Positions 47,590 through 60,279 of a stretch of DNA of 64,000 bases are shown in pieces. The notes below the pieces were generated by a model. The model was not told where the DNA came from. It did no database searches and saw only the letters and a program-made list of their open reading frames with translations. Source of the stretch: DATFQE01 sp963739085 (GTDB taxonomy: Bacteria; Actinomycetota; Thermoleophilia; Gaiellales; Gaiellaceae); the NCBI GenBank assembly GCA_963739085.1, contig CAVTZA010000007.1:124001-188000 (forward strand). The letters are read 5' to 3'. A program made the position numbers and the translations under genes. Each line of letters starts with the position of its first letter. Within the stretch, counting starts at the first letter, position 1.

Positions 47590-48249
47590 TCATATCTCGA
47601 TCGCCGCACCGTCATCCGAGCTCCGTCGGCGCTCGGTTCGCTTCCCGGCCCTTCGAACCGCTCGGCTCGAACCTTTAGGTCTTCCTGTCCGGCCACGTCC
47701 CCGAGCCGGCGTAAGCTCGGAGAATTGCCAGCTCGGGTAGCAATCGCGCAGATACGGGAGGTGGTCGTTCCAGTCGCCGGCCGAGAGTTGCTCGACGGCC
47801 CTGAGCACGATGTGCCCGTCGTCGCCGATCAGGAACCCCCAGGAGAAACCGAGCAGCGGTGCTGCCCGCTTTAGACCGTCCGGTTCACGAGGTGTAAACG
47901 CCAGGAAGCTGTGCGCGAGCCACTCGAGTGGTCGCCGCTCGTCTCGTGAGGGCGCGTCGAAAAGCATGGGAGTGATGCCGTACCAGCAGAACGGAGCCGG
48001 AGAGTCTTCGAACAACTGGAGCGGATCCATCTCGAAAGCGCGTCCCTCGAAGGCGTTGTCCGTGGAGCACACGAGCTGTACCCAGCCGAACAAGGCCCGA
48101 TATCCGCGGCCGGGATAGGCAATCGTCGCGCTGCAGGCGGGAAATCCCCGCGCCTCTTCGCCCTTGCCGATCGCGGCCGGATCGTCGTTCGGAACACACG
48201 TAACCGTCACACGGCCTAGGTCGCCGCCGTGCCACAAGTCGATCTCCAT
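47590..48249 (-). CDS. Hypothetical protein with basic C-terminal tail
   Basis: 219 aa from ATG 48247-48249 (MEIDLWHGGDLGRVTVTCV), chosen because the longer frame upstream is unlike protein. The core is soluble with many aromatics: GYRALFGWVQLVCSTDNAF, PAPFCWYGITPMLFDAPS, LLGFSWGFLIGDDGH, WNDHLPYLRDCYPSWQF. The last 40 residues are Arg/Gly/Ser-rich and may be an extension past the natural end. Not recognised. Confidence 0.6.
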   Translation of the reverse strand: MEIDLWHGGDLGRVTVTCVPNDDPAAIGKGEEARGFPACSATIAYPGRGYRALFGWVQLVCSTDNAFEGRAFEMDPLQLFEDSPAPFCWYGITPMLFDAPSRDERRPLEWLAHSFLAFTPREPDGLKRAAPLLGFSWGFLIGDDGHIVLRAVEQLSAGDWNDHLPYLRDCYPSWQFSELTPARGRGRTGRPKGSSRAVRRAGKRTERRRSSDDGAAIEI

Positions 48250-48605
48250 TGTGGTGACGATAGCCCCGTCCGCCCCACGCGTTGCGATCCGGTTTGGCCG
48301 GCGGGAATCGCGCTGACCAAGGTCGTTTCTTTGCGCGCAGGTGAGAGATACCACCGCGGCGACAGGGCTGTCGAGCACGCGGATTCATGGCAAGAACCCG
48401 AGAGCGCAGCCCGTTACCGCGCTGCGCAGAGGCGGCAACATCCGCCAGCTCGTCCTCAGAACGAACGCGAGCCACCCGGTCAGCCCCCTCACCGCCCCCG
48501 CGAGTTGCCGGGAGGCCGAGGAAGACTCAGGCGATCGAGAGCCTGCCAGGTTGCGTTCGCGGTCGGCCAGCGTTCCGTAGAGCTTGAAGGTGAAGGTGAC
48601 GCGGC
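48250..48605. other. Stretch of about 350 bases without a supportable gene
   Basis: An 84-codon minus frame (48385-48639) exists, with one hydrophobic segment, but codon use and content are not convincing and it overlaps the zinc-ribbon gene end. Nothing else was identified. Confidence 0.4.
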
Positions 48606-48839
48606 TCACGGTCCCCGGACGCGGTTCCTCTTGCCACATCGCGGACAGTCAAACTCCGTCGAGCTCTCCAACGGCCCCAACCACGCCTCTACCACGGTGC
48701 CGTCTTCGCGCTCGACGTCGACTCGGAGACCGGAGCTCGGATAGTCGCCGGTCTGCTCCACGACCGCGGACAACCTCGACTCGTACTCGTCGGGATCTAC
48801 GGCCTGGATGGGGGTATCGCAGTTCGTGCACTTGTCCAC
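48606..48839 (-). CDS. Small zinc-ribbon protein
   Basis: 77 aa. Two Cys pairs, MDKCTNCDTP at the start and FDCPRCGKRNRV at the end, with an acidic beta-rich middle (LRVDVEREDGTVVEAWLG). The four cysteines would form a zinc ribbon. Unknown function; possibly nucleic-acid binding. Lies just downstream of tRNA-Asn on the same strand. Confidence 0.6.
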   Translation of the reverse strand: MDKCTNCDTPIQAVDPDEYESRLSAVVEQTGDYPSSGLRVDVEREDGTVVEAWLGPLESSTEFDCPRCGKRNRVRGP

Positions 48840-48943
48840 ACGACCATCCGGTCAGCCAGGGCCCGTCCGGGCGGGGCAATCTGCCTGTCACAAGACGATT
48901 CGGCTTTGTTGAGCCAGAACCCGCACCGCTCCGGAAGGTGCAA

Positions 48944-49016
48944 CTCCCCGGGTTGGACTCGAACCAACAACCCTCCGGTTAACAGCCGGATGCTCTGCCA
49001 ATTGAGCTACCGGGGA
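48944..49016 (-). tRNA. tRNA-Asn (GTT)
   Basis: 73 nt: acceptor TCCCCGG/CCGGGGA, D-arm GCTC/GAGC, anticodon stem CCGGC with loop TGTTAA (GTT), T-loop TTCGAGT, discriminator G as usual for asparagine. Confidence 0.95.
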
Positions 49017-49080
49017 ACGCGGGTAGCGGCGCGCGCATGATAGCGGCGGAACGGGCCGGTTCCGACCCCGAGGCCGGGTC

Positions 49081-50709
49081 TCAGGCGATGCTCTGAACCG
49101 CCGCGCGGATCTCGAGCAGCTTCGTCTGGAGCTCCTTCGTTTCCTCGAGGCTCGCGTCGGCGAGCCGGCGGCGCAGATAGCGCTCTCGCACCCGCAGGAG
49201 CAGCTCTTTCGCGGTCGCCTCGTCGATCGCCTCGCTCGCGGCCACCGCGTCGAGCTCCGCGAGCGCCGGGACGACCTCCTCATCCTCGGCCTCGCCGAGG
49301 ATCACTGCCCGCAGTCGGCGGTGGAGGTCGCTGTCGAAGTGGTCGGCCGGGATCGTCCGCAGTGCGTCCGCCAGGCCCGGGAACGCGATGCAGGCCGCCA
49401 GCAGGTCGCGTTCGAGGCGATCTCCCGCCTCCATGACCCGCTGGGACACCGGCGCAGCCTTCATGGTCGAGACCGCGCTCTGCAGCTGCACCGTCATCCC
49501 GAGCTTGTCGTTCACGTAGCGCCAGGCCTCGTGCCGCTCGGGCGAGTCGGCGAGCCCGTTGAGGAACGCCTTCGCCTCGCGGTGCGCCGTCTGCCGGTCG
49601 GCCTGGCCCTCGACGATCAGCTTCACGCGGTACAGCGGGAACGGGACGGCGCTAGACAGACGCTCCTCGAATCCCTCCGGCGCCTGGGCCGGGTCGACTC
49701 CGGGCGGCAGCGGTACCACCCGCACGTCGAGATCACGCTTGACCGCAAGCTCCATCCCGCGCAGCGTGGCCGCCTCGCCCGCCGCGTCGGCGTCGAAGCA
49801 GAGGTACACCTTCCGCGTCAGGCGCGAGAGCTCCCGCAGCTGCTGCTCGGTCAGTGCGGTCCCCATCGACGCGACGACGGGCTCGAGGCCGGCCTGGCGG
49901 AGGGCGATCACGTCGGTGTTGCCCTCGACGACGATGGCGCGTTCCTGCTTCGCCATCGCGTGGCGGGCGAGGTTCAGCCCGTACAGGATCGCCGACTTGT
50001 GGAAGAGCTCGCCCTCGGGCGAGTTCACGTACTTCCCGCGCAGCGGGTCGTCCTCGCGGAGCTTGCGCGCCTGGAAGCCGACGACTCGTCCGCGCGCATC
50101 CGCGACCGGGAACATCAGCCGCTGCGGGAAGTAGTCGTTCCCGCGGGCGTTCGTCAGACCGGCGGCGCGAAGCTCGGCGGCACCGAAGCCCTTCTGCTGC
50201 GCCTTCGCGGCCAGGCCTTGGCCCGGCGAGAGCCCGAGCCTGAACTCCCGGCACACGGGCTCCTGGAGCCCGCGGCTCTCGAGGTACGCGCGCACCGGCT
50301 CGCCTGCGACCGACTCCCACAGGTGCCGCTCGTAGAACGCCGTGGCCTGCTCGAGCACCGCGTACAGCCGCTCCTTCCGCCGGCGCTCCTCCTCCTGGCG
50401 GGGCGACGACTCCTCGTACTCGAGCGTGACGCCGAAGCGCTCCGCGAGCCACGTGATCGCCTCGGCGAAGTCGAGCTGCTCGTTCTCGCGGACGAAGGTG
50501 ATCGCATCGCCGCCCTTGCCGCAGCCGAAGCAGTGATAGAGCTTGTCCACCGCGTTGACCGAGAAGCTCGGCGTGCGCTCGTCGTGGAACGGGCAGCGGC
50601 CGGTGTAGCGGCCGCCGACCTTGCGTAGCGGCGTGTACTGCGAGACGAGCTCGACCATGTCGACGGTCGCGCGGACCTCGGCGACGGAGGCGTCCTTGAT
50701 CCGGGCCAC
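49081..50709 (-). CDS. dnaG: DNA primase
   Basis: 542 aa, short for DnaG (usually 580-650). CHC2-type zinc finger (CPFHDERTPSFSV, YHCFGCGKGGD), catalytic core with RLMFPVADARGRVVGFQAR, TOPRIM motifs (IVVEGNTDVIAL; YLCFDADAAGEAA), and a helical C-terminal helicase-interacting region. Synthesises RNA primers for replication. Ends just before tRNA-Asn; begins within two bases of the dgt stop, an arrangement common in actinobacteria. Confidence 0.95.
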   Translation of the reverse strand: MARIKDASVAEVRATVDMVELVSQYTPLRKVGGRYTGRCPFHDERTPSFSVNAVDKLYHCFGCGKGGDAITFVRENEQLDFAEAITWLAERFGVTLEYEESSPRQEEERRRKERLYAVLEQATAFYERHLWESVAGEPVRAYLESRGLQEPVCREFRLGLSPGQGLAAKAQQKGFGAAELRAAGLTNARGNDYFPQRLMFPVADARGRVVGFQARKLREDDPLRGKYVNSPEGELFHKSAILYGLNLARHAMAKQERAIVVEGNTDVIALRQAGLEPVVASMGTALTEQQLRELSRLTRKVYLCFDADAAGEAATLRGMELAVKRDLDVRVVPLPPGVDPAQAPEGFEERLSSAVPFPLYRVKLIVEGQADRQTAHREAKAFLNGLADSPERHEAWRYVNDKLGMTVQLQSAVSTMKAAPVSQRVMEAGDRLERDLLAACIAFPGLADALRTIPADHFDSDLHRRLRAVILGEAEDEEVVPALAELDAVAASEAIDEATAKELLLRVRERYLRRRLADASLEETKELQTKLLEIRAAVQSIA

Positions 50710-50710
50710 G

Positions 50711-51664
50711 TCAGAGCCTCTCGGCGAAGTCGAGGGCGAAGCGGTCGGTCATCCCGGCGAGGTACGACACGATCGCGTCCGGGTCGTCGCCGCGCCCGAC
50801 GAGGTGGTCGAAGATCCGTTGTACGACCTCGCGGGCCTGCCGGTGCTGCTCCCGGGTCTGCGGGCCCAGGTAGACGCGCTCGAACATGAAGGTGCGCAGC
50901 GAGAGCATCGCCTCGCCCACCTCGTCGCCCTGGACGATGTCGCCGGCACGGCCGGAATGCTCGACGAGGTCGTGCACGAGCGTGTCGATGCGCCGTGCGC
51001 CCGAGGGCCCGAGCAGGTCGACCTCCGCGCGCGGGAGATCCTCGGGGGCGAGGATGCCGAAGCGGATCGCGTCGTCGATGTCGTGGTTGATGTAGGCGAC
51101 CCGGTCCACCAGACGCACGATCTTGCCCTCGAGCGTGCCCGGCTCCTGAGACCCCGTGTGCGTGAGGATCCCCTGTCGCACTTCCGCGGTGAGGTTGAGC
51201 GACTCGGCGATCCGAAGCGACTGCTCGTTGTGGCGGAACCTCCGCCCGAAGCGCTCGCGGAGCGCATCGTCCAGAGCCTCCTCGCCGGCGTGCCCGAACG
51301 GCGGGTGGCCCGTGTCGTGCCCGAGCCCGATCGCTTCGACGAGGTCCTCGTTCAGCCGCAGCGCTCGCGCGACGCCGCGCGCGATCCCGGTCGTCTCGAG
51401 CGTGTGCGTCATGCGGGTGCGGTAGTGGTCGCCCGCGGGGTCGATGAAGACCTGCGTCTTGCCCTTCAGGCGGCGGAACGGCTTGGAGTGCAGGATCCGG
51501 TCGCGGTCGCGCTGGAACGGCGTCCGGAGGCGGCATTCGTCCTCGGGGCGGAGTCTGCCGCCGTGCTCGTACGAGCGCACGGCAAGAGGCGACAGCCACC
51601 GCTCCTCTTGCTCGCGGATCCGCGCCTCGAAGGCGTGGGCGACCCTTCCCGCGAGCTCGGGCAT
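50711..51664 (-). CDS. dgt: Deoxyguanosinetriphosphate triphosphohydrolase-like protein
   Basis: 317 aa from ATG 51662-51664. HD-domain phosphohydrolase: RTRMTHTLETTGIARGVAR (first His), LGHDTGHPPFGHAGEEAL (HD pair), YINHDIDDAIRFGIL (late Asp). dGTPases cleave dNTPs to nucleoside and triphosphate, limiting dNTP pools. Directly upstream of dnaG in one operon. Confidence 0.92.
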   Translation of the reverse strand: MPELAGRVAHAFEARIREQEERWLSPLAVRSYEHGGRLRPEDECRLRTPFQRDRDRILHSKPFRRLKGKTQVFIDPAGDHYRTRMTHTLETTGIARGVARALRLNEDLVEAIGLGHDTGHPPFGHAGEEALDDALRERFGRRFRHNEQSLRIAESLNLTAEVRQGILTHTGSQEPGTLEGKIVRLVDRVAYINHDIDDAIRFGILAPEDLPRAEVDLLGPSGARRIDTLVHDLVEHSGRAGDIVQGDEVGEAMLSLRTFMFERVYLGPQTREQHRQAREVVQRIFDHLVGRGDDPDAIVSYLAGMTDRFALDFAERL

Positions 51665-51674
51665 GCGGCTCACA

Positions 51675-52460
51675 CTAGATGATGATCGAGACGGTTCCGC
51701 CGTCGGCGGACCAGGCGGCGCCGGTGACGTACGAGGCCCGCTCCGAGCAGAGAAAGACGATGACGGCGGCGATCTCCTCGGGCTCGGCGAGGCGCCCTGT
51801 CGGACGACCCTTCGCGACCGCCTCGAGCACCTCGTCGTGCGACCTTCCGGTCCGCGCCGCCTGCTGGTCGGCAAGGCCGCCCTCGCCGAGCCAGGCGGGG
51901 GTGGCGGTCGGACCGGGCGTGACCGCGTTGCAGCGGATGCCGTCGCCGGTGTAGAGGTCGGCGACGAGCCTCGAGAGCGACAGGATCGCGGCCTTCCCGA
52001 CCGAGTAGTCGGGCATCGACGTCGACGGCCGCTTTCCTGCCGAGGAGGACACGTTGACGATCGCGCCTCCTCCCCGCTCCCTGAGCGCCGGCAGCGCCGC
52101 ACGGATCGCGCGCACGTAGCTCATGACGTTCAGCTGCCACATCTGCGCCCAGTCGTCCTCAGTGACCTCCTCGAGCGAGCGCTGAACCGCGACACCGACG
52201 TTGTTCACCAGGCAGTCGAGGCCGCCCAGCTCCGCGACGGCATCGGAGATCAGCGTTGCCGGCGCGCTCGGATCAGTGAGATCGGACACGACCCCGAGCT
52301 CGGCGCCAGTGTCGCGGCGGGCCTCGTCGACCCGCGCCGGATCACGCCCGCACACCACGACGCGGGCCCCCTCGCGCGCGAGCAGGCGCGCCGTCTCGAG
52401 GCCGATCCCGGCGGTCGAGCCGGTGACGACGCACACCTTGTCGCGCAGGCCGAGGTCCAT
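51675..52460 (-). CDS. Short-chain dehydrogenase/reductase
   Basis: 261 aa from ATG 52458-52460. NAD(P) motif VTGSTAGIGLET, NNVG, the catalytic Ser (VNVSSSAGK) and YSVGK (Tyr-Lys pair), and a C-terminal SADGGTVSI. Follows the FabG-like group; substrate is unknown. Ten bases upstream of dgt on the same strand, divergent from the histidine phosphatase. Confidence 0.88.
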   Translation of the reverse strand: MDLGLRDKVCVVTGSTAGIGLETARLLAREGARVVVCGRDPARVDEARRDTGAELGVVSDLTDPSAPATLISDAVAELGGLDCLVNNVGVAVQRSLEEVTEDDWAQMWQLNVMSYVRAIRAALPALRERGGGAIVNVSSSAGKRPSTSMPDYSVGKAAILSLSRLVADLYTGDGIRCNAVTPGPTATPAWLGEGGLADQQAARTGRSHDEVLEAVAKGRPTGRLAEPEEIAAVIVFLCSERASYVTGAAWSADGGTVSIII

Positions 52461-52481
52461 GAGCCGGGTAGCGTAGTCCGC

Positions 52482-53066
52482 GTGACGACGCTGATCCTCG
52501 CCCGGCACGGAGAGACCGACTGGAACCGCGACAACCGCTTCCAGGGCCACGCCGACCCGCCGCTGAACGACCTCGGGCGCCGGCAGTCCGCCGAGCTCGC
52601 GGAGTCGCTCCTCGACGACGGCATCGCACGCGTCTACACGAGCCCGCTGCGCCGGGCCTTCGAGACGGCCGAGATTGTCGCCGGCCGGCTGGGCCTGGAG
52701 CCCGAGCCGCTCGAAGCGCTGCGCGAGATCGACGTGGGCTCCTGGTCGGGGCTGACGCGCGAGGAGGTCGCCGAGCGCTTCCCGGACGACTATGCGCTCT
52801 GGCTCGCACGGGCGCCGCACGGATACGAGGGCGGCGAGACCTATGCGGAACTCGCGGCACGCGTGCTTCCGGCGGTCCACGAGGTTGCCGCAAGGCACCC
52901 GGGGGAAACGCTGCTCGTGGTGACGCACGGCGGTCCGTCCCGGGTTCTCCAGGCGCATGCGGCCGGCATCGACTACGTCGAGGCGCGGCGTCGTGAAACG
53001 GTTCTCGCGAACTGCGGCGTGTCCCGTTTCGCCGTCGAGAACGGCGACTTTCGACGGCTAGACTGA
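52482..53066 (+). CDS. Histidine-phosphatase family protein (phosphoglycerate-mutase-like)
   Basis: 194 aa from GTG 52482. LILARHGETDWNRDNRFQG with the phosphorylated His (RHGE), YTSPLRRAFETAE, LREIDVGSWSGLTREE, and VVTHGGPSRVLQ with the second catalytic His. This is the broad-specificity phosphatase group (CobC/GpmB-like), not glycolytic mutase. Starts 21 bases from the divergent SDR. Confidence 0.9.
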   Translation: MTTLILARHGETDWNRDNRFQGHADPPLNDLGRRQSAELAESLLDDGIARVYTSPLRRAFETAEIVAGRLGLEPEPLEALREIDVGSWSGLTREEVAERFPDDYALWLARAPHGYEGGETYAELAARVLPAVHEVAARHPGETLLVVTHGGPSRVLQAHAAGIDYVEARRRETVLANCGVSRFAVENGDFRRLD

Positions 53067-53072
53067 CGCGGC

Positions 53073-53318
53073 GTGGAGGACTACACGAGCAAGTACAAGG
53101 GTGAGCAGATCGAGGTTGCCCTGTTCGGCGGCGACTACCAGGACGGCGTGCTCACCGCCTACTGCGCGGTCGACGAGGTCGCGCACATCGAGTTGAACGG
53201 GCACATCCTCATCCCGCTTCAAAATATCGCCTCCCTCCACTGCACGAGCCGCTGCGACGCGCCCGAGCCCGACTGGCCGCCGCGAGGGTTCGCCGAGGAC
53301 GAGCGCGACGAGCCGTAG
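53073..53318 (+). CDS. Small protein, unknown
   Basis: 81 aa from GTG 53073 (VEDYTSKYKGEQIEVALFGGDYQDG). Beta-rich, with an SH3/LSm-like feel (VAHIELNGHILIPLQNIASLH) and a short acidic tail. Lies six bases after the phosphatase and two before the M48 gene, thus part of a three-gene operon. Confidence 0.6.
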   Translation: MEDYTSKYKGEQIEVALFGGDYQDGVLTAYCAVDEVAHIELNGHILIPLQNIASLHCTSRCDAPEPDWPPRGFAEDERDEP

Positions 53319-53320
53319 CC

Positions 53321-54166
53321 GTGTCGGGCACGCTGGCGGTCGCTCGCAACCTGGCCAAGGTCTGGGCCATGGTCGTGTGCTTCTCCGCGCTTCTCGGCGG
53401 GATCGGCTGGGTGCTCGGCGAGTCGCGGCTGGCCTCGATCTTCGTGTTTTGCGCGCTTCTTGGAGCGTTCACCGGCTGGTGGCACGGCGAGCGGGTCGCG
53501 CTGGCGATGGTCGGCGCTCGACGGGCGACCGACTCCGAGGCGCCGGCGGCGCGCGCTGCGCTCGAGCGGCTTGCGCGGCGGGGAGGGATCCCACCGCCCC
53601 GGCTTTACCTCATTACCGATCCCTTTCCGCGCGCGCTGTCCACGGCCCGGGGCGTGACCGCGTCGACCGTAGCCCTGAGCACCGGCCTCGTCGCGAGCGC
53701 CAGCCCGGCCGAGCTCGAGGGGGTCCTGGCCCACGAGGTCGCGCACGTCGCGCGCCGCGACGCGGTCGTGCAGACCGCTTCCGTGGTGGTCGCCTCGACG
53801 CTGCTCGAGATCGCTCGGCTAGGCGGCTTCCTGCAGCGTGCGCTGCTCTTCGTGCTCGGGCCCGTGGCCGCCGCTCAGATGCACCTCCTGCTTTCACCGA
53901 AGCGCGAGCTCCAGGCCGACCGTTACGCGGCGGAGCTCTGCGAGTCGCCTCACGGCCTTGCGGACGTCCTCCTTCGGCTCGAGCTCGCCGGCGAGCTCGT
54001 CGGTCTCGCCGCGAACCCCGTGGTGACGGAGCCGCTGCACACGGTCAACCCGTTCCCGCGCGAGCAGCCGGCCGTGCTGTTCGACACCCATCCACCGGTC
54101 GCCGATCGGGTGCGGCAGCTGCGCGACCTCGATCCCGAGTGGCGCGACAAGCTGCGCGCGGCCTGA
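53321..54166 (+). CDS. M48-family membrane metalloprotease (HtpX-like)
   Basis: 281 aa from GTG 53321. Two N-terminal hydrophobic segments, RLYLITDPFPRALSTARG, VLAHEVAHVARRDAV (zinc HExxH), another hydrophobic pair, then ELQADRYAAELC with the third zinc ligand and DTHPPVADRVRQL. HtpX-like proteases degrade misfolded membrane proteins. Convergent with the rRNA operon. Confidence 0.85.
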   Translation: MSGTLAVARNLAKVWAMVVCFSALLGGIGWVLGESRLASIFVFCALLGAFTGWWHGERVALAMVGARRATDSEAPAARAALERLARRGGIPPPRLYLITDPFPRALSTARGVTASTVALSTGLVASASPAELEGVLAHEVAHVARRDAVVQTASVVVASTLLEIARLGGFLQRALLFVLGPVAAAQMHLLLSPKRELQADRYAAELCESPHGLADVLLRLELAGELVGLAANPVVTEPLHTVNPFPREQPAVLFDTHPPVADRVRQLRDLDPEWRDKLRAA

Positions 54167-54198
54167 TCGGCGCACCGGCATCGTGCTCCGGAAACGCG

Positions 54199-54222
54199 AA
54201 GAGCGCCCCATAGGGCGCTCTT
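54199..54222 (-). terminator. Hairpin after 5S, rRNA operon terminator (probably two-way)
   Basis: Perfect 10-bp stem AAGAGCGCCC / GGGCGCTCTT with loop CATA. On the minus strand it follows 5S by about 10 bases; T-richness after it is modest (CGCGTTTCC). Also lies after the plus-strand M48 gene, so it could stop both transcripts. Confidence 0.75.
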
Positions 54223-54232
54223 CTGAAGTAAT

Positions 54233-54348
<116 letters not shown>

Positions 54349-54575
54349 CTGTCAAAAGTGCACGCATCGCCTATTCGGCCGGTCTAACTAGGGGCCGTAG
54401 GCCAGGCCGCACACCTTCAAAACTCCATAGCGACAGACACGTGTTCAAAATCAAGACCTCGGGCAATTAGTACGGGTCCGCTTCACGCATCGCTGCGCTT
54501 CCACGGCCCGCCTATCAACGTGGTGGTCTCCCACGGCCCTTACTCCTTCTAGAGGATGGGAAGCCTCATCTCGAG

Positions 54576-54612
<37 letters not shown>

Positions 54613-54728
54613 ATCCAGACGTGGCTAATCAGCAGTGCCGTTGGCACGACAACTGATGCACCAGAGGTCTGTTCGTCCCGGTCCTCTCGTACTAGGGACG
54701 ACTCCTCTCAAGCTTCCAGCGCCCATGG

Positions 54729-54813
<85 letters not shown>

Positions 54814-54817
54814 ACTC

Positions 54818-54857
<40 letters not shown>

Positions 54858-54886
54858 ACTTCCGTCGATGTGGACTCTTGGGAAGT

Positions 54887-54928
<42 letters not shown>

Positions 54929-55077
54929 CGGCAATTCCACTCTTAACCGCCGGATCACTAAGGCCTGCTTTCGCACCTGCTCGACTTGTCAGTCTCGCAG
55001 TCAAGCTCCCTTATGCCTTTACACTCTACGCACGATTTCCAACCGTGCTGAGGGAACCTTTGCGCGCCTCCGTTACA

Positions 55078-55115
<38 letters not shown>

Positions 55116-55264
55116 ACACTGTTCCCGACCCGGATTACGGCATCGGGTTAGAAGCCCAGAACACGAAGGGTGGTATCCCAAGGTTGGCTCCACGAGGACT
55201 GGCGTCCCCGCTTCAAAGCCTTCCACCTATCCTGGACAACGTACCCCAGACTCCAATGTCAAGC

Positions 55265-55295
<31 letters not shown>

Positions 55296-55395
55296 AACCA
55301 CGGGTACTCGGCATCTTCACCGAGACTACAGTTTCACCGGATCCCTCGTTGAGACAGCGCCCAAGTCGTTGCGCCATTCGTGCAGGTCGGAACTT

Positions 55396-56171
<776 letters not shown>

Positions 56172-57607
56172 GGTTATAGTTACCGCCGCCGTTTACCGGG
56201 GCTTGGTTTCAAAGCTTCGCCCGAAGGCTAACCTCTCCACTTGACCTTCCGGCACCGGGCAGGCGTCAGCCCCTATACGTCGTCTTGCGACTTCGCAGAG
56301 ACCTGTGTTTTTGTTAAACAGTCGCTTGGGCCGTTTCACTGCGGCCCCCTCGGGCTCGGTCCGCGAAGGACTTCACCCTACCGGGGCGCCCCTTCTCCCG
56401 AAGTTACGGGGCCATTTTGCCGAGTTCCTTAACGAGGGTTCTTCCGATCGCCTTGGTATTCTCTACCTGCCTACCTGTGTCGGTTTTGGTACGGGCACGC
56501 CCCGCCTCCCTAGAGGCTTTTCTCGGAGGCATGGCTTCAGGGACTTCGCCCGGTTAGGGGCTCGGCATCCCGTCTCAGACTTGATGGCCGGCGGATTTTC
56601 CTACCGACCGTCCTACGCGGTTACCCCGGGACGACCATCGCCCGGGATCCCTTAGCCTACCTCGTCCCCCCATCGGTAATAGCGGTGGGTACGTGGTACT
56701 GGAATATCAACCAGTTGTCCATCGTCTACGCCTGTCGGCCTCGACTTAGGTCCCGACTAACCCTGAGCAGATTAGCTTTACTCAGGAACCCTTAGGCATT
56801 CGGCGGACGGGTTTCTCACCCGTCTTTCGTTACTCGTGCCAGCATTCTCACTTCCCAGCTCTCCACGGCAGGGCTTACGCCGCCGCTTCACTGACCTGGG
56901 AACGCTCCCCTACCACTCCACGCAAGCGTGAAGTCCGTGGCTTCGGCTTCTAGCTTGAGCCCCGTTACATTGTCCGCGCCCGACCACTTGACCAGTGAGC
57001 TGTTACGCACTCTTTGAATGGTGGCTGCTTCTAAGCCAACATCCTGGTTGTCTCAGCAATCGGACATCGTTTCCCACTTAGCTAGAAATTAGGGGCCTTA
57101 GCCGACGGTCTGGGCTGTTTCCCTTTTGAGCACGAAGCTTATCCCCCGCACTCTGACTGCCACGCTCTGGAATACCGGCATTCGGAGTTTGCCTGAGGTC
57201 GGTAAGCTGGTAGGCCCCCTAGCCCAAACAGTGCTCTACAACCGGTATTGAACGCGTGACGCTATACCTAAATATATTTCGGGGAGAACCAGATATCTCT
57301 GAGTTTGCTTAGCCTTTCACTCCGACCCACAGGTCATCCGCTCCGTTTTCAACCGAAGTCGGTTCGGTCCTCCACGGGGTCTTACCCCCGCTTCAACCTG
57401 CCCATGGGTAGATCACTCAGTTTCGGGTCTAGCTCCGACGACTGAATCGCCCTATTCAGACTCGCTTTCGCTACGGCTCCGTTTCCTTAACCTTGCCGTC
57501 GAAGACTAACTCGCTGGCTCATTATGCAAAAGGCACGCCGTCACAGCACGAAGCTGCTCCGACCGCTTGTAAGCACACGGTTTCAGGTGCTATTTCACTC
57601 CCCTTCC

Positions 57608-57655
<48 letters not shown>

Positions 57656-58267
57656 CAAGGAGTACTTAGCCTTGCGGGGTGGGCCCCGCAGGTTCCGACC
57701 GGGTTTCCCGTGCCCGGCCGTACTCAGGTACCTGCCCAGGAAGGCCGTGCGCTTTCGTCTACGGGACTATTACCCGCTGCGGTGCGGCTTTCCATCCGCT
57801 TCGACTAACGCACGACTTTGTAACTTCCCGACCCGCCGGCAGACGGATCGAGGCAGGCCCTACAACCCCTGCGTGACAACGACTGCCGTCTATCACGTCA
57901 CACAGGTTTGGGCTGATCCCCTTTCGCTCGCCACTACTCAGGGAGTCGAGGTTTCTTTCCTTTCCTCGGGTTACTAAGATGTTTCAGTTCACCCGCTTAC
58001 CGTCTCCTGCCCTATGTATTCAGGCAGGGACACGCGCGCACTACCACGCGTAGGTTTCCCCATTCGGAGATCCCGGGATCAAAGGTTGGTCAGCACCTCC
58101 CCCGGGCTTATCGCAGCCGCCCACGTCCTTCATCGGCTCTTGGCGCCAAGGCATCCACCGTGTGCCCTTGTTCTCTTGATCGAAAAGAACACGTGTGTTG
58201 CCACTATGGAGTTTTCAAGGTGCGCGCCGGACGCGCCGGCAAAAGTAACCAAGACCGCCAGGTGGGC

Positions 58268-60104
<1,837 letters not shown>

Positions 60105-60125
60105 GCGCCACCCAGAGCCGGCCGT

Positions 60126-60150
60126 AAAAAAGCCTCCGACTCGCGGAGGC
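60126..60150 (-). terminator. Intrinsic terminator between tyrS and 16S, inside the presumed rRNA leader
   Basis: Perfect stem GCCTCCG/CGGAGGC with loop CGAGT, followed on the minus strand by six T. It ends tyrS transcripts, but also lies about 95-120 bases after the best rRNA promoter, so rRNA transcription must read through it. Confidence 0.88.
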
Positions 60151-60251
60151 CCCTCTGTGCTCGGAAACTGCTTCGTATCCGGCTCTGACGAAGGGCTCTC
60201 CTGGTCGTTTCGGGGACTTTCCAACAGCCGCCTCTTCGAGGCAGCCGGGGC

Positions 60252-60279
60252 ATGATAGCAACGCTTAGGTCACTGTCAA
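60252..60279 (-). promoter_or_regulatory. Strong sigma-A-type promoter for the rRNA operon
   Basis: On the minus strand TTGACA (60274-60279), a 16-base spacer and TATCAT (60252-60257). The -35 box lies in the last codons of tyrS and the -10 begins eight bases after its stop. Expected start near 60245. No other good promoter was found before the 16S processing stem. Confidence 0.75.
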